Shown: positions 45,175 to 53,915 of the stretch, in pieces
Numbering within the stretch: position 1 is the stretch's first letter
Layout: every line of letters begins with the position of its first letter
Origin: Pseudogracilibacillus sp037071985
GTDB taxonomy: Bacteria > Bacillota > Bacilli > Bacillales > Amphibacillaceae
DNA: 64,000 bases
Direction of reading: 5' to 3'
Assembly (NCBI RefSeq): GCF_037071985.1
Contig: NZ_JAXHDF010000009.1
Coordinates: forward strand, 124,001-188,000
The notes under the pieces: generated by a model
Told to the model about the DNA's origin: nothing
What the model saw: only the letters and a program-made list of their open reading frames with translations
Databases searched by the model: none
Program-made: the position numbers and the translations under genes

Positions 45175-46089
45175 TTACCCCCTTATGTCCTTCCCAGTAA
45201 TTTGGAGAAACACATCATTCAATGTTCCTTTTTTAATTTCCAAAGTTTTTATTAATGGTCGATGCTCATTAATAATTTCCATAAAATCAGCTAATTGATT
45301 GATCTCTATCGTGTAATTATTCGATTCCTTAGAAAAACTCATATTATACTTTTGAAGTAACTTTTCTAATATTGCTGCATCTTGGCTTGTCATATAAGCC
45401 TTATCCTTTGTATATTGGCTTTTTAAAACATTCGGACTATCAAAAGCAATAATTTTCCCATTGTCCATAATAGCTACTTTATGACTAATTTCTGCTTCTT
45501 CCATATAATGAGTCGTTAAAAAAATGGTAATGTTTTTCTCTTTTTGCAGCTTGACGATGTAATCCCAAATATTTGCCCTTGTATTTGGATCAAGTCCAGT
45601 TGTCGGTTCATCTAAAAACAACACTTTAGGAAAATGTAGTAGGCTTCTTGCAATTTCTACACGCCTTTTCATTCCACCTGATAAGGAACTAACCATTGAT
45701 TTTTTCCATTCCAATAAATCAACTATTTTTAAAACAAAATCAATACGTTCCTCTATTTTTGATCTCGGGATTCCATAAAAATGACCATGCATCTTTAGAT
45801 TTTCTTCGACAGTCATTTTATTATCTAAAGTCGACTCTTGAAAGACGACTCCAATCACATTTCTTACTTCATCTCTAGAACTCGTAACATCCTTTCCATC
45901 GATCAGTAAAGTACCTGAAGTTTTCTCTAAAATCGTGCATAACGTATTAATCGTTGTACTCTTGCCTGCACCATTCGGACCTAGAAAAGCAAAAATACTT
46001 CCCTGCTCCACATCAAAAGAAATTCCATCGACCGCCGTATAATTTCCGTACTTTTTCATAAAATCTTTTACGACAATCATTTTTTCCAA
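45175..46089 (-). CDS. ABC exporter ATPase (DrrA-like)
   Basis: About 304 residues. Walker A GPNGAGKSTT near 40, signature LSGGMKRRVEIAR, Walker B VLFLDEPTTGLDP, H-loop FLTTHYMEEAE. A C-terminal extension of about 80 residues is usual for DrrA-type ATPases. TTG at 46089 is eight bases after AAAAGG; ATG at 46080 is an alternative. It is the first ABC gene after the TetR regulator. Confidence 0.9.
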   Translation of the reverse strand: MEKMIVVKDFMKKYGNYTAVDGISFDVEQGSIFAFLGPNGAGKSTTINTLCTILEKTSGTLLIDGKDVTSSRDEVRNVIGVVFQESTLDNKMTVEENLKMHGHFYGIPRSKIEERIDFVLKIVDLLEWKKSMVSSLSGGMKRRVEIARSLLHFPKVLFLDEPTTGLDPNTRANIWDYIVKLQKEKNITIFLTTHYMEEAEISHKVAIMDNGKIIAFDSPNVLKSQYTKDKAYMTSQDAAILEKLLQKYNMSFSKESNNYTIEINQLADFMEIINEHRPLIKTLEIKKGTLNDVFLQITGKDIRG

Positions 46090-46204
46090 ATTAATCACCT
46101 TTTCTTGCTTATTAGAAAGCTTAAACTTTAATAATTTTCATTAATACCTTTTTCAAATCCAATTTTCTAAGAACTCTACTTCTACTACCTTTTTATTCGA
46201 TTAG

Positions 46205-46846
46205 TTATTTTCCTTCCTGACTTTGATCGTACCTGCCAAGTATATAAGCAAAACTACCTGGTTCAGCCCCTAACGTTGTTTCTATAATGTGCACAAGTGC
46301 AATTGCCTTTTGCATTAGATCGTGTGGCTCCCATTTGAAAATTCCTTCATCTAATAAAAATTGAGAACCTACTAATAAAAATTCTACAGTTTCCTTTGGA
46401 TAAGGAGTTTTAAAAGCACCTTCAGAAATCCCTTGTTCAATGACTTCAGTTAATACTGGTGTTAGGTGAAGGATGGTTTCTACCAAGCTTTTTTGGTGCA
46501 TTTCAGCATTATCTACTTGATGCAACTCTTCAATCATTTTTTCCTTTCCGCCAACCTCTGGTGTTTGGGCCATGATGATCCTAAATATTTTTTCAGGTGC
46601 TTTCAAGTTAGGATCTGAAGCAATCACTTTCGCTGCCTTTACCCCTGTTTCGACAAAACGTGTGATAACCGCATCCATAACTTCTTCCTTTGATTGGAAG
46701 TAATAATAAAAAGTCCCTTTAGCAATCCCTACCTCATTCAAGATGTCTTTAATTGTTGTTTTCGAATAACCTTTCGTAGTAAAAAACATCTCAGCTACAT
46801 CTAATATTTCATTTCTTCGTTCTTCTGGATTTTTTATGCTTCTCAT
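46205..46846 (-). CDS. TetR family regulator of the ABC export operon
   Basis: Length 213 residues. The N-terminal HTH (about 10-56, ATTKGYSKTTIKDILNEVGIAKGTFYYYF-type) is standard. The C-terminal ligand domain is variable. SD GGAGG precedes the ATG. It lies upstream of both ABC systems on the same strand and has a palindromic operator over its own promoter, so it probably represses itself and the exporters until a toxic compound binds. Confidence 0.92.
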   Translation of the reverse strand: MRSIKNPEERRNEILDVAEMFFTTKGYSKTTIKDILNEVGIAKGTFYYYFQSKEEVMDAVITRFVETGVKAAKVIASDPNLKAPEKIFRIIMAQTPEVGGKEKMIEELHQVDNAEMHQKSLVETILHLTPVLTEVIEQGISEGAFKTPYPKETVEFLLVGSQFLLDEGIFKWEPHDLMQKAIALVHIIETTLGAEPGSFAYILGRYDQSQEGK

Positions 46847-46862
46847 GAAATACCTCCATCTT

Positions 46863-46885
46863 TATAGACCGACGGTCGGTCTATA
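46863..46885. promoter_or_regulatory. TetR-type palindromic operator
   Basis: TATAGACCGAC and GTCGGTCTATA are perfect 11-base arms around a single G. The GACCGAC/GTCGGTC core is a common TetR-family operator pattern. It covers the expected transcription start and leader of the tetR gene. Confidence 0.82.
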
Positions 46886-46889
46886 ATAA

Positions 46890-46919
46890 ATAGTAACATT
46901 TTTCCATTTATAAAGTCAA
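46890..46919 (-). promoter_or_regulatory. Promoter of the tetR-ABC unit
   Basis: Minus-strand TTGACT (46914-46919), 18-base spacer, TACTAT (46890-46895). The operator begins five bases after the -10. Confidence 0.65.
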
Positions 46920-47073
46920 GAGTTTCTGTATTCTTTCAAAAACATCTTTTAACAAATTAGGGCTCTGCCCAAACATACATAAGCAATTTCAAGAGACAGA
47001 TTTCTTTTCTTTATCGCGCTAATCAGCAGGACTAATGATAACTAATCATTAATACAATAATTATCACCAAGAA

Positions 47074-47103
47074 ACGATTTAAGAGGGATTTAAATCGTTT
47101 TTT
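47074..47103 (+). terminator. Orphan terminator-like hairpin
   Basis: ACGATTTAA (47074-47082) pairs perfectly with TTAAATCGT (47090-47098), followed by six T. No plus-strand gene precedes it, so it may end a small RNA or act in a leader of the methyltransferase gene further down. Confidence 0.55.
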
Positions 47104-47164
47104 AATATGATAATCAATTCTTTTCCAAAAATATTCGTTCAAACAGAAGGGTTTTGATGTTAAT

Positions 47165-47263
47165 ATGGAAATATATAGTATTCACAACCAACAAACGCTT
47201 CAGATCGCGGAAAAAGAAGGTTCTTCCGAAAGAAAGGTAAAATGTATTCAGTTTTTACATTAG
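47165..47263 (+). other. 32-codon ORF, possible gene remnant
   Basis: ATG at 47165 opens 32 codons (MEIYSIHNQQ...QFLH). The composition looks coding, reminiscent of the start of a cupin-type protein, but the ribosome site (AGAAGGG) is 13 bases away and no domain is complete. It ends 40 bases before the methyltransferase. Confidence 0.25.
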
Positions 47264-47302
47264 TAAGTTTATTTCACAAAAAATGTGAAGGAGGAAAAAT
47301 AT

Positions 47303-48046
47303 TTGAAACAAAATGTATATGATAATTCAACTTTCTTTAAAGCTTACACAAATTTGCGAGAAAGTGGAATAACCTATAATGACTTTATCGAACAGCCTGC
47401 AATAAAATCAATTGTTCCAAACATGAAAGGAAAGTCCGTTTTAGATTTAGGCTGTGGAGATGGTCATTTTTCAAAATATTGTATTGAAAACGGTGCAAAA
47501 AAAGTAATAGGTATCGACATCTCAACTAATATGATTGAACGGGCTAAAAAGATAAACGGGGATAAACATATAGAATATATATGCGTACCAATGGAGGACT
47601 TGAAATTAACCAATCAACAATTTGATCTAGTGATCAGCTCTCTTTCTATACATTATGTTGAAGATTACTCAGCTCTAATTCGAAATATTAATAGACTATT
47701 AAAAAGTAACGGTGAATTTATTTTTTCAACTGAACATCCGATTGTAACTGCTCGAAAAGGTACTAGTCATTGGATATCGACCGAGGAAAACAATAAACTG
47801 CACTGGGCATTGGATAATTATCATGAAGAAGGCAAAAGAGAACACGATTGGTTTGTAGATGGGGTAGTTATCTATCATAGAACCATTTCTACTTTAATAA
47901 ACACGCTTATTGAAAATGGATTTGTGCTGGATAAAATCGTCGAACCTCAGCCAACTCCAGTTGGGTTGGAAAAAATGCCAAAATTAATACATGAGAAACG
48001 CAGGCCCTCTTTTATTATTATTAAATCAAAAAAACTAAACGAATAA
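47303..48046 (+). CDS. Class I SAM-dependent methyltransferase
   Basis: About 247 residues from TTG at 47303, eight bases after AAGGAGG; the GTG at 47285 lies in the ribosome site. Motif I is VLDLGCGDGHFSKYC near 47-61, motif II is VIGIDIS, and the post-motif DLVISSLSIHYVED follows. Similar proteins methylate small molecules. The substrate cannot be told. Single plus-strand gene between minus-strand units. Confidence 0.88.
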   Translation: MKQNVYDNSTFFKAYTNLRESGITYNDFIEQPAIKSIVPNMKGKSVLDLGCGDGHFSKYCIENGAKKVIGIDISTNMIERAKKINGDKHIEYICVPMEDLKLTNQQFDLVISSLSIHYVEDYSALIRNINRLLKSNGEFIFSTEHPIVTARKGTSHWISTEENNKLHWALDNYHEEGKREHDWFVDGVVIYHRTISTLINTLIENGFVLDKIVEPQPTPVGLEKMPKLIHEKRRPSFIIIKSKKLNE

Positions 48047-48198
48047 GTTCTTTCGTACCATATTTAAAACTAAAATTAAGAGCATGTTACGCTTAAAATC
48101 CACAAGTTCACCAAGAATGAAGTCATCATTAGTCTCTTACTAAAATGAAGAATGTTACATACAACCAAAAAATATCTATTCAAATAAAAAGTAAGTAA

Positions 48199-48230
48199 AG
48201 CCTCTCAATCATAATAAAGATTGAGAGGCT
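48199..48230 (-). terminator. Terminator of the LCMT-family methyltransferase
   Basis: AGCCTCTCAATC (48199-48210) pairs perfectly with GATTGAGAGGCT (48219-48230). T-rich sequence follows on the minus strand. Confidence 0.85.
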
Positions 48231-48250
48231 AGTTGGCTATTTACCAAAAG

Positions 48251-49168
48251 TCATTTTTTTACAGCATGGATGTAATGGATCGTTTCGAATGCAGACAAAT
48301 AATCTGAACGATCACCAAAGAATTGATTATTAATAGCATCAGGTGATAAATGTTCATAAATGAGTAATCCTGAGTTTTCTAACATTCTTTCCATTTCATC
48401 ATAAGTAAAACATGATCTCATTGGCTCACCGCTAGCAGAAGCCATTTGGACCATATTTTGAACTCGATTAGACATTCCTTTTGCTTCAAAAAGGTTGTCA
48501 TCTGCATAGTCAAAAACGATGGAACTTCCTGATGGGACTTTTGTGAATAATTCCTTAATTAATTTAGCATTCTCTTCCTTTGTTAAATAATAAGAAACAC
48601 CTAAAAGACTAAAGAAAGTTTTTTTATTAGGCATAAAACCTTCTTCAACAAGAGTTTGCAAAGTAAAATCTTTGGTGAAATCTATGGAAACGAAATGAAG
48701 ATTATCTGGTAGTTGGTAATTAGAATTTGCTAACCTTTTCTTTTTAAATTCTTGTGTGGCTGGATAGTCAACTTCAAAAATTTCTAGGCTGTCGTTTAAT
48801 TCTTGGTTTCGAAAACAAAAGGTATCTAATCCAGCTCCTAGAATGACATACTGTTTAACACCAAGCACTATTTCATGAAACAATATATTTTCACAAAAGG
48901 CAGCTCGTGCTAAAGGAGTTGGAGAAAGCTGTACTTGTGTGATCCATTTTAAAATTTCATCCGGATTATCTTGAAACTTCAGCGCAATTTCATGATTAAA
49001 GAATTGAATTCCTTTAATCATGTTTTCACGGATATCTTCAAATTCTTTTTGGGTAATTAAATCTTTTGCAATAAAATCATCAAAAATTTTAGGTGTGTCA
49101 TATTTACTGTGATATGCACGCCCAAAAGCTGATATTAAGGAAGTTAAACTTGATTCATTTTTCTTCAT
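48251..49168 (-). CDS. Leucine carboxyl methyltransferase (LCMT/PPM1) family protein
   Basis: Length 305 residues. SAM site YVILGAGLDTFCFR near 105-118 and DYPATQEFKKKRL are the family marks. Bacterial members are mostly uncharacterised; some methylate polyketide or lipid carboxyls. SD GGGGAGG precedes the ATG. It has a perfect consensus promoter and a terminator-like hairpin in its short leader, an arrangement often used for drug- or metabolite-triggered attenuation. Confidence 0.85.
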   Translation of the reverse strand: MKKNESSLTSLISAFGRAYHSKYDTPKIFDDFIAKDLITQKEFEDIRENMIKGIQFFNHEIALKFQDNPDEILKWITQVQLSPTPLARAAFCENILFHEIVLGVKQYVILGAGLDTFCFRNQELNDSLEIFEVDYPATQEFKKKRLANSNYQLPDNLHFVSIDFTKDFTLQTLVEEGFMPNKKTFFSLLGVSYYLTKEENAKLIKELFTKVPSGSSIVFDYADDNLFEAKGMSNRVQNMVQMASASGEPMRSCFTYDEMERMLENSGLLIYEHLSPDAINNQFFGDRSDYLSAFETIHYIHAVKK

Positions 49169-49191
49169 ACATTAATCCTCCCCTATACAAA

Positions 49192-49223
49192 AATAAGATT
49201 CCCCTGGCCAGGAGAATCTTATT
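49192..49223 (-). promoter_or_regulatory. Leader hairpin with U-tract before the methyltransferase gene (attenuator candidate)
   Basis: Arms AATAAGATTC and GAATCTTATT flank CCTGGCCAGG, giving a 32-base palindrome with a single C/A mismatch. The minus strand continues TTTTTG and then the ribosome site GGGGAGG. It lies within the first 50 transcribed bases. Confidence 0.7.
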
Positions 49224-49248
49224 ATACACAAAAAATATTTAACTGTAA

Positions 49249-49277
49249 ATTATAGCACAAATAAAAATATTTGTCAA
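49249..49277 (-). promoter_or_regulatory. Perfect consensus SigA promoter of the methyltransferase gene
   Basis: Minus strand TTGACA (49272-49277), exactly 17 bases, TATAAT (49249-49254). Both hexamers match the consensus fully. Start expected near 49242. Confidence 0.88.
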
Positions 49278-49361
49278 TAATAATGAATTGACTTGCTTTA
49301 TAATAATAAGTCCTCTGTAGAAATGATAAAAGCTGTGATAAAGGATATATCAAAACAAAAA

Positions 49362-49395
49362 CCTAGTTTCTCATTATTAAAATTGAGAAACTAGG
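49362..49395. terminator. Terminator hairpin downstream of the SDR gene
   Basis: CCTAGTTTCTCA (49362-49373) pairs perfectly with TGAGAAACTAGG (49384-49395), with TTTTTG on the minus side and CTTTTTC on the plus side. It is 170 bases past the SDR stop; the gap holds nothing else I can name. Confidence 0.75.
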
Positions 49396-49566
49396 CTTTT
49401 TCATCGCTCCATTAAAGCTCCCTTGGAGAACAAAGCAAATATAAACTATGATTTGGAAGTAAAGAATACATTTTGCTCAATTTTTTTTAAAATGGATTCT
49501 TCTTATTTACCATAAAAAATAGTTTTGTGAGATATTTTATTAATCAGTTGCTATTCATCCTATAAA

Positions 49567-50328
49567 TTAATATGCACTCCAACCAAAATCAGCAGCGAGT
49601 GTTACACCGTTAATGTAAGATGACTCTTCGGAAGCTAAGAACAATGCAATATTTGCAATCTCACTTGTAGTACCAGGCTTCACCATTGTATTAACACCAC
49701 GAGTAGCGACTTCCATTCCGAATGTATCAATATTCGCCATATTTTCTGTTAACGGTGTTGGAATATGGGCTGGTCCGATTGCATTACAACGAATATTTTG
49801 AGGTCCATATTGTGAAGCAATGTTTTTAGTCATACCTACAACTGCATGTTTTGAAGCAGTGTATGCTAAACCTCCACGGCCTCCAGTTAGTCCTGAAATA
49901 GAAGCCATATTTACGATCGTTCCAGCTCCTTTTTCCAAGAAGATTGGAAGAACTTTACGAATTCCGCGCATAACACCATTTACATTAATATTCATTACTC
50001 GTTCCCAAACGTCATCTGTTACGTTTGCAGCAGCCTGCATATTATCGCTTATCCCAGCGTTATTTACTAATATATCGATTGTACCGAATGCTTTAACTGT
50101 TTCATCAACCATTTTTGATATATCTTCTTCATTCGTAACATCTACTTTTACACCGATAGCTTTTGTCCCTAACTCATTTAATTCTTTAACTGTTTGTTGA
50201 ATTCCTGCTTCATTAAAGTCAGCAACAACAATATTTGCCCCTTCTTTTGCATAAGTTATAGCAATTTCTTTACCAATTCCTGATCCACTGCCAGTTATGA
50301 TTGCTACTTTATTTTCTAATCTAGCCAT
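49567..50328 (-). CDS. Short-chain dehydrogenase/reductase (FabG-like)
   Basis: Length 253 residues. Complete cofactor loop TGSGSGIGKEIA, LVNNAGIS, catalytic Ser in MASISG and YTASKHAVVGMTKN. NAD(P)-dependent alcohol or oxoacyl oxidoreductase of unknown substrate. SD AAAGGAGAAG precedes the ATG. It lies downstream of a quinone-reductase-like gene and a MarR gene on the same strand, so it may belong to a redox or aromatic stress response. Confidence 0.9.
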   Translation of the reverse strand: MARLENKVAIITGSGSGIGKEIAITYAKEGANIVVADFNEAGIQQTVKELNELGTKAIGVKVDVTNEEDISKMVDETVKAFGTIDILVNNAGISDNMQAAANVTDDVWERVMNINVNGVMRGIRKVLPIFLEKGAGTIVNMASISGLTGGRGGLAYTASKHAVVGMTKNIASQYGPQNIRCNAIGPAHIPTPLTENMANIDTFGMEVATRGVNTMVKPGTTSEIANIALFLASEESSYINGVTLAADFGWSAY

Positions 50329-50407
50329 ATTACTTACTTCTCCTTTAATAAATGAATTGGACTCTCTCTTAATTAATATCCCGCATCTTTTTTCTATTAT
50401 TCAATTT

Positions 50408-50450
50408 AAACGCTGTCTTACACTATTTTTAAGATAACTTTCAGCGTTTT
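50408..50450. terminator. Hairpin between the reductase and SDR genes
   Basis: AACGCTG and CAGCGTT pair at the ends, with CTTA/TAAG inside. Six T follow on the plus side, fewer on the minus side. Probably a weak terminator for the quinone-reductase gene. Confidence 0.5.
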
Positions 50451-50516
50451 TTACTAAATCACTACAACATTTATTCCATTTAAGAATAAGTTGTAACAAG
50501 ATTACAAAATGCTTTT

Positions 50517-51437
50517 TCATTTTTTAGCTTGAATGATAATTTTTCCACGTGTATGACCTGTTTGAAGTTGTTCATGTGCTTTTCGGAAGTTGTTTTCTTC
50601 AAATGGTAAAACTTCCCCGATTACCGGTCTTAGTGCTCCGCTCTCCAACAACTTGGTAATCTTCATCAATAATTCAGCACTTGGCTGAACCCAAACCGAG
50701 GCAGTATGAATCCCTTCTACTTTATCTTCTTCTGTAATTCCTACTGCAGAAGCTAAGATGCCACCTTTTTTTAGCACTTGATAACTTCTTTTTTGTGTTT
50801 CACCACCGACTAGGTCTACAACTAAGTCGTAATCATGGATAACATTTGTAAAATCTTGATTTGTATAATCAACCACTACATCTGCACCAAGCTCCTTCAG
50901 GAAGTTCACATTAGATGTGCTGCCAGTCGAAGCAACAAATGCTCCTGCATGTTTTGCTAATTGGATCGCCATACTGCCTACTCCACCTGCACCACCGTGA
51001 ATGAGTACTTTTTGATCCTTTGTCAGTTTTCCATCAATGAATAGTGCAGTCCAAGCTGTCATGCTTGTAGAGATAATAGACGCCGCTTCATTAAAATTAA
51101 TATTCTCAGGTTTAGCAACAACCTGATTTTCATCTGCAACAGTAAACTCTGCATAACTCCCATTAGCAGTAGCGAGAACAGCATCACCTATACTCCATTT
51201 TTCAACATTTTTACCAACTTCACTAATAATACCAGCTACATCGTAACCAAGAATATGTGGAAACGTTAGTGGCATAACATCCTTCAAGTAGCCTTCTCTC
51301 ATTTTCCATTCTGCTGGGTTAGTTGCAATCGCATAAACTTCAATAAGTACTTCATGTTCACCAACGTTTGGTTTTGAAACCTGTTTTAATTTTAATTGAT
51401 CGGGTCCTCCGTATTGCTCAATAACAATTGCTTCCAA
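50517..51437 (-). CDS. NADPH:quinone reductase-like MDR protein (no zinc)
   Basis: Length 306 residues. N-terminal GroES-like domain (NPAEWKMREGYL, PHILGYDVAGII) without zinc-binding cysteines, then the nucleotide fold VLIHGGAGGVGSMAIQLAKHAGA. The family reduces quinones or unsaturated aldehydes. It starts at TTG behind AAGGAGG. The MarR gene 190 bases upstream is a likely regulator. Confidence 0.9.
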   Translation of the reverse strand: MEAIVIEQYGGPDQLKLKQVSKPNVGEHEVLIEVYAIATNPAEWKMREGYLKDVMPLTFPHILGYDVAGIISEVGKNVEKWSIGDAVLATANGSYAEFTVADENQVVAKPENINFNEAASIISTSMTAWTALFIDGKLTKDQKVLIHGGAGGVGSMAIQLAKHAGAFVASTGSTSNVNFLKELGADVVVDYTNQDFTNVIHDYDLVVDLVGGETQKRSYQVLKKGGILASAVGITEEDKVEGIHTASVWVQPSAELLMKITKLLESGALRPVIGEVLPFEENNFRKAHEQLQTGHTRGKIIIQAKK

Positions 51438-51626
51438 AAAAGAATCCTCCTTGATATATGAATACTAAGTTGTTTTATTAACTCATAACCTGTCCATCAA
51501 ATCTATCTTCTGGTAAAGCTCCACTCTTTCGTCTGTCAACTGGATGTTTTTTCTTCCTGTACGGTTCCTTCATCCGGCACTATGAACTTGATTCGCCAAT
51601 AATCTTATCCCATAATTATTACTTGC

Positions 51627-52070
51627 CTATTTATTATTTCTTTCCATCAATTCACTTGCTTCATGAAGTAAGTTGATCAACTGCTGGCTATGATTTTTAT
51701 CCAATATTTCTGAGTGTCGCAAATAAATTTGATTCAAACTCTCATAAATTTCTTTACACAAAGACTTTCCCTCTTCTGTTAAGTAAATTAAAATATGTTT
51801 GCCATCGGGGTTTCTTTCCACCAAATTACGTTTCACAAGCTTATCAATGAATCTAGTACTTGTTGAAGGAGCAATTGTCAGCTTTTCACATAGTTCTTTT
51901 TGAGTAATGCCAGGATGGTCATTAAGTGTAATGATCAAATAGGCATAAGATGGGGGAATATTTATTGATGCAAAGGCTTCCCCAGCCAACTTTTCCATCT
52001 GTCTTGCAAACCTGGAAGCCGTAAAATAAAGGCAGTTACTTAGCAAATAATCAGAATTAGGAGTCTGCAT
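51627..52070 (-). CDS. MarR family regulator
   Basis: About 147 residues. Winged helix with TQKELCEKLTIAPSTSTRFIDKLVKRNLVER near 60-90 and the wing NPDGKHILIYLTEEG. No OhrR-type reactive cysteine at the usual place, though Cys residues occur near 14 and 65. ATG at 52070 is seven bases after AAGGTGG; the ATG at 52076 touches it. An 18-bp palindrome lies upstream. Confidence 0.9.
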   Translation of the reverse strand: MQTPNSDYLLSNCLYFTASRFARQMEKLAGEAFASINIPPSYAYLIITLNDHPGITQKELCEKLTIAPSTSTRFIDKLVKRNLVERNPDGKHILIYLTEEGKSLCKEIYESLNQIYLRHSEILDKNHSQQLINLLHEASELMERNNK

Positions 52071-52164
52071 TACCATTCCACCTTACTATTTGAATTTTTC
52101 TCAAATCTTTCAACTATTCTCTTTCTCCTCTTTTAATAGTTATTTGAAAAGCTAAATTCCACTT

Positions 52165-52182
52165 CATTTGTATATACAAATG
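52165..52182. promoter_or_regulatory. MarR operator candidate, perfect 18-bp palindrome
   Basis: CATTTGTATATACAAATG is its own reverse complement. It sits just downstream of the marR -10 box, near the transcription start, where binding would shut down the promoter. Confidence 0.75.
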
Positions 52183-52194
52183 TTTACTATACTC

Positions 52195-52223
52195 ATTATA
52201 TTAATGTATGGACTCCTTGTAAA
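52195..52223 (-). promoter_or_regulatory. Promoter of the marR gene
   Basis: Minus-strand TTTACA (52218-52223), 17-base spacer, TATAAT (52195-52200). Good match to SigA. Confidence 0.72.
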
Positions 52224-52497
52224 TTAATCCGCTTCCGAGATGCAACCCTATTCTGTTACTTGTTAACAAACAGAAAATAAATGTTACTGTTTTCTACCGT
52301 ATCTATTACACGAATCGATTTGTCTTTTGTAATTCTTTCACTTTTCATCGAAATGTGTAAATTTAAGTCACTAAATTATTACCCCAAACATGATGCTGCA
52401 TATTTAAACTTCCACAATTGCCTTTGGAACTTTGTCCTCTACATCTTATCTACTTCCTCATATAGTAATGTAATTGCATTAGAAAGGAGGACGAATA

Positions 52498-52698
52498 ATG
52501 CATCACCCACTCTATCGCACGGCTTCTGAATATATAAATAGTCCTGTGGAAATTAGAGATTATTATGGAGAAAGTTATCGAGGAACTTTAGAATATGTTA
52601 CACCAGATGGTGTCTATCTAGATACAGGATCTGATGGGATATTTTTCCCATTCTTAACTATTGCCTCTTTAGTACTGTTGGGCTCGCTTTTCTTTTAA
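52498..52698 (+). CDS. Small protein of unknown function with hydrophobic tail
   Basis: Length 66 residues behind a strong AAAGGAGG site. The middle part (PVEIRDYYGESYRGTLEYVTPDGVYLD) looks like a small beta-barrel (Sm/SH3-like) strand pattern. The last 18 residues are hydrophobic and may insert in a membrane. Its plus-strand direction and isolation fit a small regulated or sporulation gene. I do not recognise a family. Confidence 0.65.
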   Translation: MHHPLYRTASEYINSPVEIRDYYGESYRGTLEYVTPDGVYLDTGSDGIFFPFLTIASLVLLGSLFF

Positions 52699-53132
52699 TA
52701 CTTTTGAAAATATTAACGGTTATTAATTACATTCACGGCATAACACTTATTTTCCAAAAGGCTAATGGTAATATATTTCGCAGACATTCAAAAGGAGAAT
52801 GGTTCGTTCTCCCTTTTGAATGTTATACTACAATAAAAAGATGCACCTTTACCCCAACTTCTGTCTCTCTGTTTAGTTGATTATCTATGTTATCTTTTGA
52901 CGAATATGATTGGTATACACTAAGCAAGACAACTAAACCATTTTCATCCTAGCCATCAAATAAGTTTATGAATATCAAGTACTGGCTAAAGCTGTATTTG
53001 ACATCTGATTCAAGTATGGTTTAGAAGTTTTTTCTATATCAATATACGCCCGAGTATAAAGTAGTGTATATTGAAAGTTTTTTGATTATGGAGCTCATTC
53101 AAGTAATGCTGCATTAGTACAATAAGATTAGT
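52699..53132. other. Gene-free stretch with one long hairpin
   Basis: No ORF over 30 codons with a ribosome site. An inverted repeat spans 52784-52823: ACATTCAAAAGG.AGAA with TTCTCCCTTTTGAATGT, one bulge. It is not followed by a T-run, so its role is open. The rest shows nothing I can name. Confidence 0.5.
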
Positions 53133-53915
53133 CTAGTTAAGACAAGTCTCTATAGAGTTTTTCATATATTTTACGAGTGCTTTTACCTCGGAATCTAGTT
53201 CTTCCCAATTATCAATACTTTCTCCTCGATAGGCTTTTCTTGCTAAGTCGAGTATTGTTGAGTATTCTTTCGGCAATCGAGGTAAAGCCCATTTTGCAGC
53301 TACATCTTTTGGAGATATTTCACCAGTAGAAACTGTTTGCCACATCCGAGCTAAAGTTAAAATCACATTACGTTCATCACCTTCAGTTCCCTCAATCAAT
53401 TCTGACAAAGATTCCTTAATTGCTCTTCGAATATCTTTCATAGGCACGGGGGCAAGTATTTTAGAAACATCTGGTCCAAACAGAGAAATACTATTTTCTC
53501 TTGCTTGTGCTAAAACAATAGCCAAATCAGGATCATAGCTTGGTTCCTGAATTTGTCCATTTTCAAACTCATTCCTGAGCCACTCACCATAGATGAATTC
53601 TTTTTTTGGAGGATATCGCCAAGGCACTACATCGCTATGGTTTATAACCGTGAGTTCAATTGGTCTCAAAGAATCGGTATTTCCTATCTTTCCAGATATA
53701 AGCATTAGTCTGTCAGTTAGTTTTTTTCGTGTTACTTCTGGTAAACTATGGTTCACTAGCACTAGGACATCCACATCACTGTTAATACGTAAGCCACCTT
53801 TTACCGCGGAACCAAATAGATATACTCCAATTATTGAACTTCCAAGTAACTCCTCCACAATTTCTAATGCTTGAGTTGCTTGTACTGGTACTTTTTCGTT
53901 ACTTAAACTGTTCAT
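53133..53915 (-). CDS. ant(9): Aminoglycoside nucleotidyltransferase, ANT(9)/spectinomycin type
   Basis: Length 260 residues. The nucleotidyltransferase motif GSAVKGGLRINSDVDVLVLV near 36-55 has the metal aspartates. Segments such as IYGEWLRNEFENGQIQEPSYDPDLA and RNVILTLARMWQTVSTGEI closely follow what I remember of the staphylococcal and enterococcal Spc protein. It would adenylylate spectinomycin at position 9. Intact, with AAGGAG ten bases before the ATG. Neighbouring resistance gene fragments suggest an acquired block, but no insertion sequence is visible. Confidence 0.9.
   Translation of the reverse strand: MNSLSNEKVPVQATQALEIVEELLGSSIIGVYLFGSAVKGGLRINSDVDVLVLVNHSLPEVTRKKLTDRLMLISGKIGNTDSLRPIELTVINHSDVVPWRYPPKKEFIYGEWLRNEFENGQIQEPSYDPDLAIVLAQARENSISLFGPDVSKILAPVPMKDIRRAIKESLSELIEGTEGDERNVILTLARMWQTVSTGEISPKDVAAKWALPRLPKEYSTILDLARKAYRGESIDNWEELDSEVKALVKYMKNSIETCLN

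Noticed and set aside
51478..51573. 31-codon minus-strand frame (MKEPYRKKKHPVDRR...) upstream of the quinone-reductase gene
   Set aside because: Composition looks coding, but there is no ribosome site and no recognised family; possibly a gene remnant, too weak to list.
52281..52529. 82-codon plus-strand ORF before the 66-residue gene
   Set aside because: It overlaps the well-supported small gene in another frame and has no ribosome site.
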